From assembly GCA_023410575.1 (NCBI GenBank), contig JAEYPP010000090.1, forward strand, positions 1 through 40,077: a DNA stretch of 40,077 nt, written 5' to 3'. Under the pieces are notes generated by a model that was given only the letters and a program-made list of their open reading frames with translations, searched no databases and was not told the origin of the DNA. Positions 1 to 7,801 of the stretch are shown here, one piece after another. Each line of letters starts with the position of its first letter. Position 1 is the stretch's first letter. Source of the stretch: Bacillota bacterium (GTDB lineage Bacteria; Bacillota; Clostridia; Lachnospirales; Lachnospiraceae). The translations under genes and the position numbers were made by a program.

Positions 1-134
1 AAACCAGGTGTCCTTTAGTGCCTATTATATAATAAAAAAAGCTATCTGTTAAGTGAATAACTAGAATTTAGTCCTACAAAATCAAGCTATACCCTGAGAC
101 TGGAATTTACTTTTTCATTTAACTATAGAATTCA

Positions 135-1337
135 TTAATAATTTATCTCAATGTCACTAACAACATCGTCAGAAAGATAAAACCAATATCCACTATAATC
201 ATATCCTTCTTCTGTGACATGATAGCAAATTGATGACTTATCACTATCATCAATCTCTACAGTATAATCACTCAGAGCCTCTTGAAGTTCAGTTTTAGTC
301 ATACCAATCGTAATGCCATTACCACACGTGATAGGTATATTGTAATCATCTGTATTAATATAGAGATAAGTAATTCGACCATCTAGATTGGATGAATTAT
401 ACTCATCATTAAGCATAGAAAAGATATATTCTTTACCATCTCTACTTAACACCAAATCAGTATAATCACCGGATACTGATGGCTCAATATCGGTATTTAA
501 TTCCCAGCCATTGCTCATAAATTCAGAAAGTGGTGTTGGAAATTGATATAAATCTCCATCAAATTCAAATGTATATAAATATAAATCAGAAGAAAGCTCG
601 TTAGGTGCTACATAATCTTCTACTTCAACTTCGCCAGTCATAGTATCATCTGAATCTTCAGAATCATCTGAAACACCAGAATTATCGTAATCCCCAGAAT
701 TCTCCATGTATATACTTTGAAGGATTCCTTCATCATTGAACTGCAAATTAATATATACATCTTCACTTATCTCATAGAAATATGATGGAAAATCAGTATC
801 ATATGTTTTTGTAGGTTCTCCATAAGTAGCTACCACCTCATCCTTTGTAGAAACACCAAGCTCAATTTGCTTTGGTAATATAACCTTAGTAGACACTGTC
901 TTCGTAAATAAGCTGATACTAAGTGCGTAGAGTTCACAATCTTTTGCTACAACTTCTTTAGTACCAAAGTTGTAAAACAATCCATAAATGCTATCATCAC
1001 CCTTATCAAAATAACTTGATTCTATGTAATCTGAAACTGGAATTACCTGATTTTCATCTCCAGTATATTCCCAGCCGGTAGAAACCAAATCCTTATACTT
1101 TACTGGAAGCTGGATTACCTCATCATTAATAGCTATCTGAAAACTATAGAGAAAATCTGATAATTCAACCTTTTGTTTTGGTTCGACCTGAACCGTATCT
1201 TTTGGTGTATCTACTTGATCATTACCTTCATTAGTTACTGTTGGTTTTGTATCAATTGCTTCCTTTTCCTCTTTCTTATTACAAGCACAAAGTCCCAAAC
1301 AAAATATTAATGTCATTGCGAATAATCTTTTCTTCAT
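135..1337 (-). CDS. Lipoprotein with two tandem repeat domains, function unknown
   Basis: The 400-residue protein starts with a lipoprotein signal peptide: a KKR n-region, a hydrophobic core and a lipobox ending LGLCAC, with the lipid-bearing Cys at about residue 19. A charged, Thr/Glu-rich linker follows to about residue 58. The mature part then has two copies of one domain, about residues 60-215 and 247-400. Each opens with a strand like FLYSFQIAIND or LYLYTFEFDGD, then a P-hydrophobic-x-STGWE or SNGWE motif, and later a turn IxxGxxTKxE followed by a Tyr-rich end. An acidic linker (DDSEDSDD) joins the copies. The ribosome site TAGGAGG lies 7 nt before the ATG. The protein is probably anchored on the outer face of the membrane. 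I do not recognise a function, and similar duplicated lipoproteins in clostridia are mostly hypothetical. Confidence 0.85.
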   Translation of the reverse strand: MKKRLFAMTLIFCLGLCACNKKEEKEAIDTKPTVTNEGNDQVDTPKDTVQVEPKQKVELSDFLYSFQIAINDEVIQLPVKYKDLVSTGWEYTGDENQVIPVSDYIESSYFDKGDDSIYGLFYNFGTKEVVAKDCELYALSISLFTKTVSTKVILPKQIELGVSTKDEVVATYGEPTKTYDTDFPSYFYEISEDVYINLQFNDEGILQSIYMENSGDYDNSGVSDDSEDSDDTMTGEVEVEDYVAPNELSSDLYLYTFEFDGDLYQFPTPLSEFMSNGWELNTDIEPSVSGDYTDLVLSRDGKEYIFSMLNDEYNSSNLDGRITYLYINTDDYNIPITCGNGITIGMTKTELQEALSDYTVEIDDSDKSSICYHVTEEGYDYSGYWFYLSDDVVSDIEINY

Positions 1338-1357
1338 ATTATTCCTCCTATTGATGT

Positions 1358-1399
1358 ATTATACAGTAATATATTACTATATAGATCCAGATTTTTCAA
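1358..1399 (-). promoter_or_regulatory. Sigma-A promoter of the lipoprotein gene with an overlapping palindrome
   Basis: Read on the minus strand, TTGAAA (1394-1399) is followed after 17 nt by TAATAT (1371-1376). A perfect 14-bp palindrome, AGTAATATATTACT (1365-1378), covers this -10, so it is a plausible operator. A second TATAAT lies at 1358-1363. Confidence 0.5.
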
Positions 1400-1531
1400 C
1401 AACATATCTTTACATTTTCACTCATTTTTTTCACAATTATGAAACTCACACTAATATAATCGTAATTGTTTCGTAGGAGAGAAACTGTTTGATGTAAATA
1501 GCTTTATAAGTATATTATCTGAACAATCTAC

Positions 1532-1560
1532 TTGAAAAAAACATGTGTACTAGGTATGAT
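1532..1560 (+). promoter_or_regulatory. Sigma-A promoter of the GNAT gene
   Basis: TTGAAA (1532-1537), a 17-nt spacer and TATGAT (1555-1560). The start of transcription would be near 1567, leaving an 80-nt leader that contains a possible 30-codon open frame. Confidence 0.65.
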
Positions 1561-1576
1561 ATAGAGGATAGGGGGG

Positions 1577-1669
1577 ATGAACCATAAAGAAAAGCAGGAA
1601 ATACGATACATAGCAAAAGTACTCATTTCATTAAAAGGAGAGATTTCGAATGGAAATTATGAAAATTAA
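1577..1669 (+). CDS. Possible 30-codon leader peptide overlapping the GNAT start
   Basis: A short open frame starts with ATG at 1577 just after a purine-rich GAGGATAGGGGGG stretch. It encodes a basic peptide beginning MNHKEKQEIRY and ends with TAA inside the acetyltransferase gene, overlapping it by 20 nt. It lies wholly within the predicted transcript. It could be a leader peptide or a translational coupler, or chance. The G run is close to the ATG, so the ribosome site is not ideal. Only the sequence arrangement supports it. Confidence 0.25.
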   Translation: MNHKEKQEIRYIAKVLISLKGEISNGNYEN

Positions 1670-2096
1670 TGATTGTGATAAGACAAAATTCATGGAATTG
1701 TTGCTTATTGCAGATGAAGATATCGGTATGATAGAAAAATACTTATACCGTGGAGATATGTTTGCTTTGTATGATAATGATGTTAAGGCAATTTGCGTTA
1801 TTACGCAAGAGCAAGAAGGAATATATGAACTTAAGAATATTGCTACCGTTCCCGAATATCAACGAAAAGGATATGGACAAAAACTAATTGAATTTGTTGT
1901 TGATTACTATAAGGAGCCAAACAGTGAATTATATGTAGGAACAGGCAATGTACCTACGATACTTCGTTTCTATGAAAGATGTGGTTTTATGAAATCACAC
2001 TTAGTCAAAAACTTCTTTATCGATAATTACGATCATCCTATGTTTGAAGATGGACAACAGCTTATCGATATGATCTACTTAAAACGAAGTCTATAA
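1650..2096 (+). CDS. GNAT-family N-acetyltransferase
   Basis: The 148-residue protein has the GNAT fold signature. Motif A, with the acetyl-CoA pyrophosphate loop, is IATVPEYQRKGYGQKLIEFV at about residues 64-83, and the motif B region around YVGTGNVPTILRFYERCGF follows at about 92-113. GNAT enzymes transfer acetyl from acetyl-CoA to amines of small molecules or proteins; the substrate cannot be read from the sequence. The ATG at 1650 has AAGGAG 9 nt upstream. It is a single-gene unit with its own promoter and a hairpin terminator after it. The C-terminal part with FIDNYDHPMFEDG is typical of a small Firmicutes subgroup that acts alone. Confidence 0.9.
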   Translation: MEIMKINDCDKTKFMELLLIADEDIGMIEKYLYRGDMFALYDNDVKAICVITQEQEGIYELKNIATVPEYQRKGYGQKLIEFVVDYYKEPNSELYVGTGNVPTILRFYERCGFMKSHLVKNFFIDNYDHPMFEDGQQLIDMIYLKRSL

Positions 2097-2137
2097 AAAG
2101 AACTTTACAAGCACAAGACTGTTATGAAGTCGTCGGT

Positions 2138-2175
2138 ACGAAAGGGCCTATATTTTAGGCCCTTTCGTTCCGTTT
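2138..2175 (+). terminator. Hairpin terminator between convergent genes
   Basis: A perfect 13-bp inverted repeat (2138-2150 with 2156-2168, 5-nt loop) with a GGGCC core is followed by a short, interrupted T stretch. It sits between the GNAT gene and the convergent XRE gene and may work in both directions. Confidence 0.65.
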
Positions 2176-2215
2176 AGAACTTCCTTTGCGTATAAGCTAT
2201 AACGTATCTTCTCTC

Positions 2216-3022
2216 CTACTTTAGTACTAAAAAGGAAAACAATCTTGCAAGAAAATTAGGTACTTTAGGATAATATAGTTTGATGGTATTCATAACCTCA
2301 TCTCTTGTCGCTGTTGCAACATCAAACGTATGCTCTCCTCTTGGTGTAACTCCAATTGCGATATTACCAGATGCATATCCACCAGCTGCAATTTTACTTG
2401 CAATTGCACATCCTCCAAAAGAATACATACCTAATGCGAAACCACCAATTGCTAATATACCTACAGCTACACCACCTACAGCGATTCCACCAATACATAT
2501 TCCAGCAAGCGCAAATAAAAGTCCTAAGGCAAATCCTCCAATGGAAATGAAACCAGCAGCGAAGCCGCCTACACTAATCACTCCGAACGCACTATTTCCA
2601 ATTGCAATAATACCTTTCGCAAGAACTGGCCTTTCAGAAGAGAAATTGACATGAACGAGGGGGATTCCACCAATTGTTCTTTTACTCTTATATTCATATC
2701 CTCCCATTCTTCGCGTTTTCACTAATTCTTTTAATTCACCTAATTGTTGCATAACCAAGGTGTCATCTAATGTTGTTACAACGGTCTTATTCTTTTCTTC
2801 TGAAATCACATTCTCTCGTACAAGGTAATCAATACTTACACCAAATAAATCAGCCAACTGAATTATCTTATCCAAAGAAGGCATTGTCTGATCCGACTCC
2901 CACTTGCTAACCGCCTGTCTTGAAACATCCAGATAGTCCGCTAATTGTTCTTGTGATAGCCCTTTTTCCTTTCTACACTGTATTATCTTGTCACATAATT
3001 TACTCCCACTACTTATATTCAT
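2216..3022 (-). CDS. XRE-family regulator with a glycine-rich hydrophobic repeat domain
   Basis: Residues 9-68 of this 268-residue protein form a Cro/CI-type helix-turn-helix (IIQCRKEKGLSQEQLADYL, then VSRQAVSKWE), which binds DNA. After a charged linker, residues about 136-224 are a low-complexity stretch of short repeats such as ISVGGFAAG, ISIGGFALG and LAIGGFALG, with a period near 10. The C-terminal tail has a conserved look (DEVMNTIKLYYPKVP). Similar XRE proteins with a Gly/Ala/Ile-rich second half occur widely in Firmicutes with no settled function. The repeats could pack as membrane helices or as a beta-type repeat. The ATG has AAGGAGG 7 nt upstream. The repeats also open a false frame on the other strand. 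Confidence 0.88.
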   Translation of the reverse strand: MNISSGSKLCDKIIQCRKEKGLSQEQLADYLDVSRQAVSKWESDQTMPSLDKIIQLADLFGVSIDYLVRENVISEEKNKTVVTTLDDTLVMQQLGELKELVKTRRMGGYEYKSKRTIGGIPLVHVNFSSERPVLAKGIIAIGNSAFGVISVGGFAAGFISIGGFALGLLFALAGICIGGIAVGGVAVGILAIGGFALGMYSFGGCAIASKIAAGGYASGNIAIGVTPRGEHTFDVATATRDEVMNTIKLYYPKVPNFLARLFSFLVLK

Positions 3023-3154
3023 GCGACATCCTCCTTAATATTTTTTCTATCCTTAAGGTAGCATATGGAAGCCATTTGGTAAAGAAAACGGCACCTTGCA
3101 ATTTGTCAACCATTAGTTGCAACCGTTGATTTTACTAACAAATCTTGTTTTTAT

Positions 3155-6100
3155 CTATGAACTTATTAAACACAACTGACTTATAATTCTTCCACCTTCA
3201 TCTCCTGCCTTTGGTCCAAGTTCGATTTGATAATCACAATTAATTAAAACCTCCTCATTGTGTTCAATCAAAACGATTGTATTCCCATCTTCAACAAGTT
3301 GATGAAATAACTTCAACAATTCAATCACCTCGGTTCGGCTTAAACCAGAGGTTGGTTCATCTAAAAGATAGAGTGTATTTTTTTTCGTCTGAGTCATAAG
3401 CTCATTCACGAGTTTTAAGCGTTGAGCTTCTCCCCCAGATAATGTTGTTGTACTCTGTCCCATAATCAGATATTCAAGAGAAACATCGCATAACAATTGT
3501 AGAATAGGTTGTAATTTTGCCTCATTTACAAATACTTCTTTTGCTTTCTCAATACTAAACTCAAGAACATCAGCAATTGTGTAGCCTTGATAAGTTACTT
3601 CTAATACTTGGCTTTTATATCGACTACCTTGACAGGCTGGACATGTAATCCAGACATCAGGCATAAATTCAGGGTTAATCTGACCAATTCCCCTACAGCA
3701 ATCACATTGTCCTGCTAAGCTATTATAACTAAATACTGCCTCTTTAAAACCTAGACGCTTTGCGCTTTCTAGGTTCGAAAAAATCTTTCGAATCTCATCC
3801 ATTAATTTAAGATAGGTCGCTGGCGAAGAACGAAGATTCCTTCCGATTGGCTGTTGGTCAACATAACATACTTGCGAAAATGGTTTTAAATCTTTACAAA
3901 CTCGCTCGTATATAACTCCCTCTAGCATACTTGATTTTCCACTACCGCTCACTCCATGAATGCATGTAATTGCATGCAATGGAATCGTAAAGGTAACATC
4001 CTTTAAATTACGATAGGAAATATTTTGAAATTGTAACCCTTTTTCAAAATCCAGTTTGTCCTTAAGAGGTAAGACTCTTGCTGGTAATTCAGATAAAGAG
4101 GCTACGATAGGTCCATTTTCAATAATCTCACCACCATGTATTCCAGCGCCAGGTCCAATCTCGATAATTTTGTCAGCCTCTTTTATCATTTTGGCACTAT
4201 GCTCTACCATAAGAATGGTATTACCTCGCGCTTTGATTGTATGAAGCATTTCTTTTAATAAATCATAATCTTTCACGTTCAACCCAGCTGTAGGTTCATC
4301 TATGACATAAAGAATTCCTGAGATATTGGCTGCTAGATTGGATAGCAATTTGAGACGTTTTTTCTCACCGCCAGATAACGTCAAAGTATCACGATTTAGG
4401 GAAAGATAATCAATGCCTAAATTATGAGCGACCTGACAAACTCGAGCAATGTTTGTTACGGTAGCTTCTATTTTTGCATAATCAGAATCGGAAACTTGCT
4501 CCGATATATGACTACACCATGCAAAAAGTTGCGTGAATGTCATCTGTGCGATCTGTGGGTATCGAACACCACCAACGGTCACCAATCTTGCTTCTTTTGA
4601 AAGACGTTCTCCGTTACAAACTGGGCATTCTTTCTGCAATACAAACTGATTAATCGGATAAACATCACCATTCTTACTATAAATTCTCTTAATAACTGAG
4701 ATTGCTCCTTCGACTGGTCGGCAAATAGAACCATTGCGACCATTTTTTTCATTAACATAATGAAAAGTTACTGTATCCTCTCCAGTACCGTTTAATAAGA
4801 AAGTTTTAAATTGCTCTGGAAGTTGTTCATAAGGAAGTTCTAAATCTACTTCTAACTTTTGTGCCAAACCGAGTACTTCTCCAATCATCCAGTTTGCATT
4901 TGGATGTTTTTGAAATTCCCGCAATCCCTTATACAAGCTAGATGCACCATCGAGCAACGACTTCTTTTTGTCTTGAACAATCGTTGCTTCACTAATCTCA
5001 ACAATGATTCCACGACCGTTGCAACATTTACAGTAAGATTCAGAATCAATATAGTTAAATGTAGCAGGTGTTAAATGAAACATTACCTGATTACAACGAT
5101 AACACATCTGTCTTGTTTGCAACATTATAAACTGATGATCAACCTTTACATAACATGCTCCATGTGACTCCCTTAATGCCTTCTCTAACCGTTCTCGTAA
5201 AGTTTTACAGCTAACAAGTTCCTTATCGAGATTAAATACTTCAACCGTCTCATCAGGTTGAAACAAGTTCATCATTTCTTCCATTGTCATCGGAGCAATC
5301 ATCTGTCCACAGTTTGGACAATGTCGAACTCCAATCGTAGAAAAAATCGAGCGCAAATCATCGTACAAGTCCGAATAAGTACCAACCGTAGAACGTGTAT
5401 TTTTTCCAATTGCTTGCTGAGAAATAGCGATTGCTGGAATAACACCAGTCATCCGTGATATTTTGGGCTTTGGAAGTAACTCACGACTACCTTCTAGATC
5501 TGCAAATCTTCGTTGGCATTCGGCATAAATTGTATCAAATGCTAGACTGGACTTTCCACTTCCACTGACTCCAACAAGAGCAGTGATTTTTTGATATGGT
5601 ATCGATACATTTATCCTCTTTAGATTATTCTCATAAGCCCCATAAACGCTAAGACATGGCTCTTTTTCTATTTTTGTTTCCTTAAGCTGCTGCAATAGAG
5701 TATTCTTATGTTTTTTCATTAGTTTCCCTTGATTTCTTGAGTGAATAAAATCCTCAAAAGACATCTCATACTCTGGAGACTCGTTGTCTTTCAGATCTAA
5801 TATACTTTCTTCAGTAATCAAATCATTGCGATCCATATTCTTCTTATCTAGATTCTTTTTATCCAAATTTTTCTCAGACATATTCTTCGAATTCATATTT
5901 TTCGTAGATACATCCTCAAAAACCGGCTTTTCTTCTACCCAAGAATCTGGCCAATGTTTTACCCATTCTGCAACTTCCACACGTTCCACAAAATCATAAG
6001 CGTTCACATAAGGTAAAACATTAATACAAGGTGTCATGTCAAAACAATCCAACGCATTCACATAAATTCTCCCATTAAGTTCATCTACTCGAATAATTCG

Positions 6101-6775
6101 AGCTGTCGTCATAGCAATCGGATTAGGACGAACGGGAGAACGCGAAGCAAATGTTCCAACGCGAGGAGCATTTTCATAAGGTGGGTCACACTCTGCAACC
6201 TTTCGATAATTCTTTTTGTCAAATCGATGAAACCACCAAAACACCCGAATTACTTCTCGGTCTTGAAACTGTTTTACTTTCTCCTTCGAGCACTCAATAT
6301 AAGTTTGTCCTTCAAGAACTCGAATTTTCCCACACATCGTAATATTATGTTCCATATGATTAGAGTCACAAGAAGTTGAATTATCATGTATCGTTGTAAT
6401 TACACGTTCCTGACTCAAACACTGATTTTTACCAAAACTGTTCTGAAACTCTTCCAGTGTAATGACACGATCCTCACACGGGAAATAAGGTTTCAAATCA
6501 TATAAGTATGACTTTTGCTGAGTTTCAACTGACCTAGGAAAAATTACCTCTCCAACGATAAGACCTTCTTTTCGATCTAACTTCTCAATCTTAATAATAT
6601 TATGTTTTAATAGTTTCTCTTTATTGGATTCCTCCAACGCAAAATCGCCATATACAAGGTGCATATGACTAAACGATTCTGCATGTCGTAATCCTCTTTT
6701 ACATTCCTCAATGATTCGAATATAAACATGATAGTTCTTCCATTCAATTTGACCAATGATAGTAATGTGATACAT
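3155..6775 (-). CDS. TrmO-like tandem domains fused to a UvrA2-type ABC ATPase
   Basis: This 1206-residue protein joins two families. Residues about 1-115 look like a degenerate TsaA/TrmO barrel (SFSHMHLVYG). Residues about 145-280 are a full TrmO-type domain with RVGTFASRSPVRPNPI and DCFDMTPCINVLPYV, the S-adenosylmethionine and tRNA region of the enzyme that N6-methylates t6A37 of tRNA. A linker (about 290-370) carries degenerate KNLDKKN repeats. From about 372 on it is UvrA-like: two Walker A motifs (GVSGSGKSS), two signatures (LSGGEKKR, LSGGEAQR), two Walker B motifs (IDEPTAG, LDEPTSG) and CxxC zinc modules including CDCC with CPAC. The roughly 830-residue ATPase part is shorter than repair UvrA, as in UvrA2 paralogs. 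The ATG at 6775 has AAAGGAG 7 nt upstream; the frame stays open to 6856 without a good ribosome site. The adjacent MerR gene suggests drug-linked control. Confidence 0.85.
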   Translation of the reverse strand: MYHITIIGQIEWKNYHVYIRIIEECKRGLRHAESFSHMHLVYGDFALEESNKEKLLKHNIIKIEKLDRKEGLIVGEVIFPRSVETQQKSYLYDLKPYFPCEDRVITLEEFQNSFGKNQCLSQERVITTIHDNSTSCDSNHMEHNITMCGKIRVLEGQTYIECSKEKVKQFQDREVIRVFWWFHRFDKKNYRKVAECDPPYENAPRVGTFASRSPVRPNPIAMTTARIIRVDELNGRIYVNALDCFDMTPCINVLPYVNAYDFVERVEVAEWVKHWPDSWVEEKPVFEDVSTKNMNSKNMSEKNLDKKNLDKKNMDRNDLITEESILDLKDNESPEYEMSFEDFIHSRNQGKLMKKHKNTLLQQLKETKIEKEPCLSVYGAYENNLKRINVSIPYQKITALVGVSGSGKSSLAFDTIYAECQRRFADLEGSRELLPKPKISRMTGVIPAIAISQQAIGKNTRSTVGTYSDLYDDLRSIFSTIGVRHCPNCGQMIAPMTMEEMMNLFQPDETVEVFNLDKELVSCKTLRERLEKALRESHGACYVKVDHQFIMLQTRQMCYRCNQVMFHLTPATFNYIDSESYCKCCNGRGIIVEISEATIVQDKKKSLLDGASSLYKGLREFQKHPNANWMIGEVLGLAQKLEVDLELPYEQLPEQFKTFLLNGTGEDTVTFHYVNEKNGRNGSICRPVEGAISVIKRIYSKNGDVYPINQFVLQKECPVCNGERLSKEARLVTVGGVRYPQIAQMTFTQLFAWCSHISEQVSDSDYAKIEATVTNIARVCQVAHNLGIDYLSLNRDTLTLSGGEKKRLKLLSNLAANISGILYVIDEPTAGLNVKDYDLLKEMLHTIKARGNTILMVEHSAKMIKEADKIIEIGPGAGIHGGEIIENGPIVASLSELPARVLPLKDKLDFEKGLQFQNISYRNLKDVTFTIPLHAITCIHGVSGSGKSSMLEGVIYERVCKDLKPFSQVCYVDQQPIGRNLRSSPATYLKLMDEIRKIFSNLESAKRLGFKEAVFSYNSLAGQCDCCRGIGQINPEFMPDVWITCPACQGSRYKSQVLEVTYQGYTIADVLEFSIEKAKEVFVNEAKLQPILQLLCDVSLEYLIMGQSTTTLSGGEAQRLKLVNELMTQTKKNTLYLLDEPTSGLSRTEVIELLKLFHQLVEDGNTIVLIEHNEEVLINCDYQIELGPKAGDEGGRIISQLCLISS

Positions 6776-6899
6776 AGACTCACTCCTTTCCCTTTGGTAG
6801 TGTAATCCCTCACATAATGTCAGAGTCAAGTCTCTATTCGATAATACCCCATTCATCCTAACGACTATTTACTGATTTCGTTGCTTCATAAAGAGGAAT

Positions 6900-7742
6900 C
6901 TATGTTTGTATCGTTACTTCAACTTGTAATTCAATTACATAATCATTAGGGTCCTCACATTCTTGTGGTCCTTTATGTACAATCTGACGACATTCTCCTT
7001 TGATACGATATTGTGGATGCTGCTCGAGCCATAATGCGAATGCTTGATAAGCGCCATCTATCTTTTCAAAAGGCCCATAAACAAAGAAGCAAGCTGCATT
7101 GGTAATCTCCTTCGTCGTTTTGTATTGTAAGATACAATCTGAGTGCAACCAATTTACGTTTGATGGCAATTCTGGTAACAAGATACAAAGTTCCATATCA
7201 ACTCCTTGTTCCAATTCTTGCTCATGATAAATGGAAAACGAAGCATTCGAACAGAAATCGATTCGCTGCTGCCTCACTAGTTCCTCCATGAATTCTTTCC
7301 ACAAAAGACCCTCTTGATAGTAATTCTCAACTACTCTTCGCAAGGATAACACATGAAGCGAAGGAAGATGTTTCATCGTTACTTGCAGATTAGATTCTAA
7401 GGTCTGATGATCCATGTCCACAATTGCACTTTGTAGCCGAGCAAGCATCTCTTTCTCTCTCTCTATGTTATTCTGAATGGTTAATTGTTGATCGATTAAG
7501 CACTGCTTTAAATAACCATCGTTGTCCCATGATTTCATCATTTCCTTCATCTGAGCAATTCCAAATCCAAGCTCACGTAAGAATAGTATTCGCTTAAGCT
7601 GCTCGATCTGTTTGGTCGTATACATACGATAACCAGTCATTTCATCTACATATTCTGGTAATAAAAGTTGATTCTCATCGTAATACCGTAGCATTCGTAT
7701 GGACACATGAGTTAACTTTGAAAACTCACCTATTCGAAACAT
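6900..7742 (-). CDS. MerR-family regulator with a GyrI-like ligand-binding domain
   Basis: The 280-residue protein starts with the MerR winged helix (MFRIGEFSKLTHVSIRMLRY, then TGYRMYTTKQIEQLKRI) and a dimerisation coiled coil at about 75-120. Residues about 121-280 resemble the GyrI/BmrR-C effector domain that binds cationic or lipophilic drugs. MerR proteins of this type bend promoter DNA and activate transcription when a ligand binds. The ATG follows TAGGAG by 6 nt. The TrmO-UvrA fusion is directly downstream, 124 nt away and in the same direction, so it is the likely target or operon partner. No own promoter is convincing in the 59-nt gap before it. Confidence 0.88.
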   Translation of the reverse strand: MFRIGEFSKLTHVSIRMLRYYDENQLLLPEYVDEMTGYRMYTTKQIEQLKRILFLRELGFGIAQMKEMMKSWDNDGYLKQCLIDQQLTIQNNIEREKEMLARLQSAIVDMDHQTLESNLQVTMKHLPSLHVLSLRRVVENYYQEGLLWKEFMEELVRQQRIDFCSNASFSIYHEQELEQGVDMELCILLPELPSNVNWLHSDCILQYKTTKEITNAACFFVYGPFEKIDGAYQAFALWLEQHPQYRIKGECRQIVHKGPQECEDPNDYVIELQVEVTIQT

Positions 7743-7801
7743 CGTAATCTCCTATCTGATTTCTCTCAACATTTACAATCAAGTTATGTATCCTTTTTAC
7801 T

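Noticed and set aside
1..134. Start of the window
   Set aside because: AT-rich sequence without a supported gene, hairpin or promoter.
2280..2654. Plus-strand frame of 124 codons rich in Pro and Ala
   Set aside because: It is the antisense shadow of the Gly-rich repeats of the XRE gene and has no ribosome site or promoter.
6776..6856. 27-residue N-terminal extension of the TrmO-UvrA protein
   Set aside because: No ribosome site before 6856, and the TrmO-like fold starts right at the ATG 6775, which has AAAGGAG.
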